Assembly: GCA_964624635.1 (NCBI GenBank)
Contig: CAZUXM010000102.1
Location: 1-7,294 of the forward strand
Origin: JANWKQ01 sp964624635
Lineage (GTDB): Bacteria; Bacteroidota; Bacteroidia; CAIKAF01
Reading direction: 5' to 3'
DNA: 7,294 nucleotides
Shown: in pieces, positions 6,766 to 7,294 of the stretch
How the letters are laid out: each line of letters starts with the position of its first letter
Position numbering within the stretch: position 1 is the first letter of the stretch
Program-made: the position numbers and the translations under genes
Notes under the pieces: model-generated
Database searches by the model: none
The model's input: the letters and a program-made list of their open reading frames with translations, nothing else
Told to the model about the DNA's origin: nothing

Positions 6766-6773
6766 TACATTTG
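6766..6773 (+). promoter_or_regulatory. -7 promoter element TACATTTG for a leader or small RNA
   Basis: This exact match to TAnnTTTG is identical to the octamer at 2582-2589. Transcription would start near 6780. No coding gene starts within 200 bp, and a strong terminator lies at 6909-6950, so the product should be a short RNA or an attenuated leader of the gene at 6982. Confidence 0.6.
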
Positions 6774-6794
6774 TATTGTTGGTTAACCACAATA
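6774..6794. repeat. Interrupted palindrome centred on GGTTAACC at the predicted transcript start
   Basis: The arms TATTGT (6774-6779) and ACAATA (6789-6794) flank the 8-bp palindrome GGTTAACC (6781-6788), with one unpaired T at 6780. It overlaps the predicted +1 position, where a repressor operator would be effective. A further GTTAACC copy lies at 6844-6850. With no loop it is more likely a DNA-binding site, or an RNA dimerisation site, than a hairpin. Confidence 0.35.
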
Positions 6795-6950
6795 AAAAAA
6801 CTAACCCATTAATACGAAAAGTTTGCTTAACATATTAAGTGTAGTTAACCCAGAGTTAAAAAACGAAAACAAGAATATTCAAGATAGTAAACATAGCCCG
6901 GTTTATAGAAAAAGAGACGTTGAGGGATTCGCGTCTCTTTTTTGTTTTTT
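6780..6950 (+). ncRNA. Probable short non-coding transcript or attenuated leader, unidentified
   Basis: The stretch is bounded by a consensus promoter (6766-6773) and a strong intrinsic terminator (6909-6950), giving a predicted RNA of about 170 nt with no convincing reading frame. Small inverted repeats inside it are CTTAA/TTAAG around loop CATA (6826-6839) and TTAAC/GTTAA around loop CCAGA (6845-6859). I could not fit it to 6S RNA, tmRNA, a tRNA or a riboswitch that I know. It may be a free small RNA, or the leader of the secreted-protein gene at 6982, with readthrough of the terminator adding to that gene's own promoter. The 5' end is inferred from the promoter position only. Confidence 0.4.
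6909..6950 (+). terminator. Strong Rho-independent terminator
   Basis: The perfect 11-bp stem AAAAAGAGACG (6909-6919) and CGTCTCTTTTT (6932-6942) encloses a 12-base loop, with a long T tract (6938-6953, broken by one G). It lies before, not after, the coding gene at 6982, so it ends a transcript started upstream in the same intergenic region. Confidence 0.88.
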
Positions 6951-6955
6951 TTTCG

Positions 6956-6963
6956 TAAATTTG
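6956..6963 (+). promoter_or_regulatory. -7 promoter element TAAATTTG for the secreted-protein gene at 6982
   Basis: This exact TAnnTTTG match begins three bases after the terminator's T tract and ends 18 bases before the ATG. It would give a leader of about 10 nt. It lets the gene be expressed independently of the upstream short transcript. Confidence 0.6.
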
Positions 6964-6981
6964 AATAAAGCCCAAGTGGTT

Positions 6982-7294
6982 ATGTTAAAAAAAAGAGTTT
7001 TGTTTCTATTTCTTAGTTTGTTTATCACATGGACTTCATCATTTGGTCAACAAAGAAAAATTTTGATTGATTCCGTTCATTATGATCAGGACAACCCATC
7101 ACTTATTGGGTCAATCGATACAATAATCACATTTATCCACCTAACAGATTCTGCAAATATGCCAGTTGCAGGGAATGGAAACATTAGATATTGGGTACAA
7201 TCAGATACAATGATTACCTTATCTATTCAACCTAAATTAATAGATAATAATGCTTCATACGAAACAATACCTTTAACTGGTAAAGAAGACACCT
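6982..7294 (+). CDS. Secreted protein, N-terminal part, paralogue of the small T9SS protein (cut by window edge)
   Basis: An ATG at 6982 opens a frame with no stop up to the window edge (104 complete codons). The first 22 residues, MLKKRVLFLFLSLFITWTSS plus FG, are a signal peptide, with probable cleavage before or between the following QQ. The mature part matches the N-terminal domain of the protein at 4465: KILIDSVHYD (26-35) against KILSIDSIYQ, and IRYWVQSDTM (68-77), PKLIDNN (84-90) against LFYYYQTDSM, PRIINND. By analogy it probably ends in a T9SS sorting domain beyond the window, but that part is not visible. It has its own promoter and lies downstream of a terminated leader or small RNA. 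Function is unknown. Confidence 0.8.
   Translation, partial: MLKKRVLFLFLSLFITWTSSFGQQRKILIDSVHYDQDNPSLIGSIDTIITFIHLTDSANMPVAGNGNIRYWVQSDTMITLSIQPKLIDNNASYETIPLTGKEDT

Larger units (their letters stand above)
6651..6773. repeat. Divergent promoter region, copy 2 of the duplicated 123-bp module
   Basis: This stretch has the same length and block order as 2467-2589: TAATTATCAAT (6680-6690), GTAATATTAC (6722-6731) and TACATTTG (6766-6773). Each block is offset by at most one base relative to copy 1. Beyond this module the copies differ: copy 1 reaches a start codon after 28 bp, whereas copy 2 continues into about 200 bp of untranslated sequence. Confidence 0.6.

Noticed and set aside
6741..6812. 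23-codon open frame starting ATG AAG in the intergenic region
   Set aside because: Its start lies upstream of the -7 box at 6766, so the promoter lies inside the frame; it has no ribosome-binding sequence and no counterpart in the sister module.
6780..6950. 6S RNA as identity of the short transcript
   Set aside because: I could not find the long, near-continuous pairing between its ends that 6S RNA needs; only short local stems are visible.

Overview
The window is AT-rich DNA from a member of the Bacteroidota. Three things point there: two secreted proteins that end in type IX secretion system (T9SS) type A sorting domains, a DUF7619-like domain in the larger of them, and repeated matches to the Bacteroidota promoter -7 element TAnnTTTG upstream of start codons that mostly lack a Shine-Dalgarno sequence. 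No genus can be named. No T9SS machinery, CRISPR array, tRNA, rRNA or transposase is visible.

Layout, left to right. (1) 22-477 (-) is an alpha/beta hydrolase that stops soon after its nucleophile serine, so it is truncated or frameshifted. (2) 591-1016 (+) is a small exported DUF2141 protein. (3) 1021-2466 (-) is an all-helical cytoplasmic protein of unknown function, helical protein A. (4) 2618-4375 (+) reads away from it and encodes a secreted PKD / DUF7619-like / T9SS protein with a strong terminator behind it. (5) 4465-5190 (+) is a small secreted T9SS protein with its own promoter. (6) 5187-6650 (-) is helical protein B, a clear paralogue of A, whose stop codon interlocks with that of the preceding gene inside one CTAG. 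(7) 6651-6981 is an intergenic region with a promoter, a probable short transcript of about 170 nt, a strong terminator and a second promoter. (8) 6982 to the window edge (+) is the start of another secreted protein, related to the one at 4465.

The most notable pattern is a repeated module: a helical-protein gene on the minus strand, a divergent promoter region, and a secreted-protein gene on the plus strand. The DNA from each helical gene's start codon to the plus-strand -7 box is exactly 123 bp in both copies. Both copies end in the same -7 octamer (TACATTTG) and carry a near-identical palindromic element, GTAATATTA(C/T), 44-45 bp upstream of it. In the first copy this promoter directly serves the large T9SS gene. 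In the second it serves a terminated leader or small RNA placed ahead of the small secreted-protein gene. My working hypothesis is a duplicated locus pairing an unknown helical protein with co-regulated surface proteins. A regulatory role for the helical proteins is inference only.
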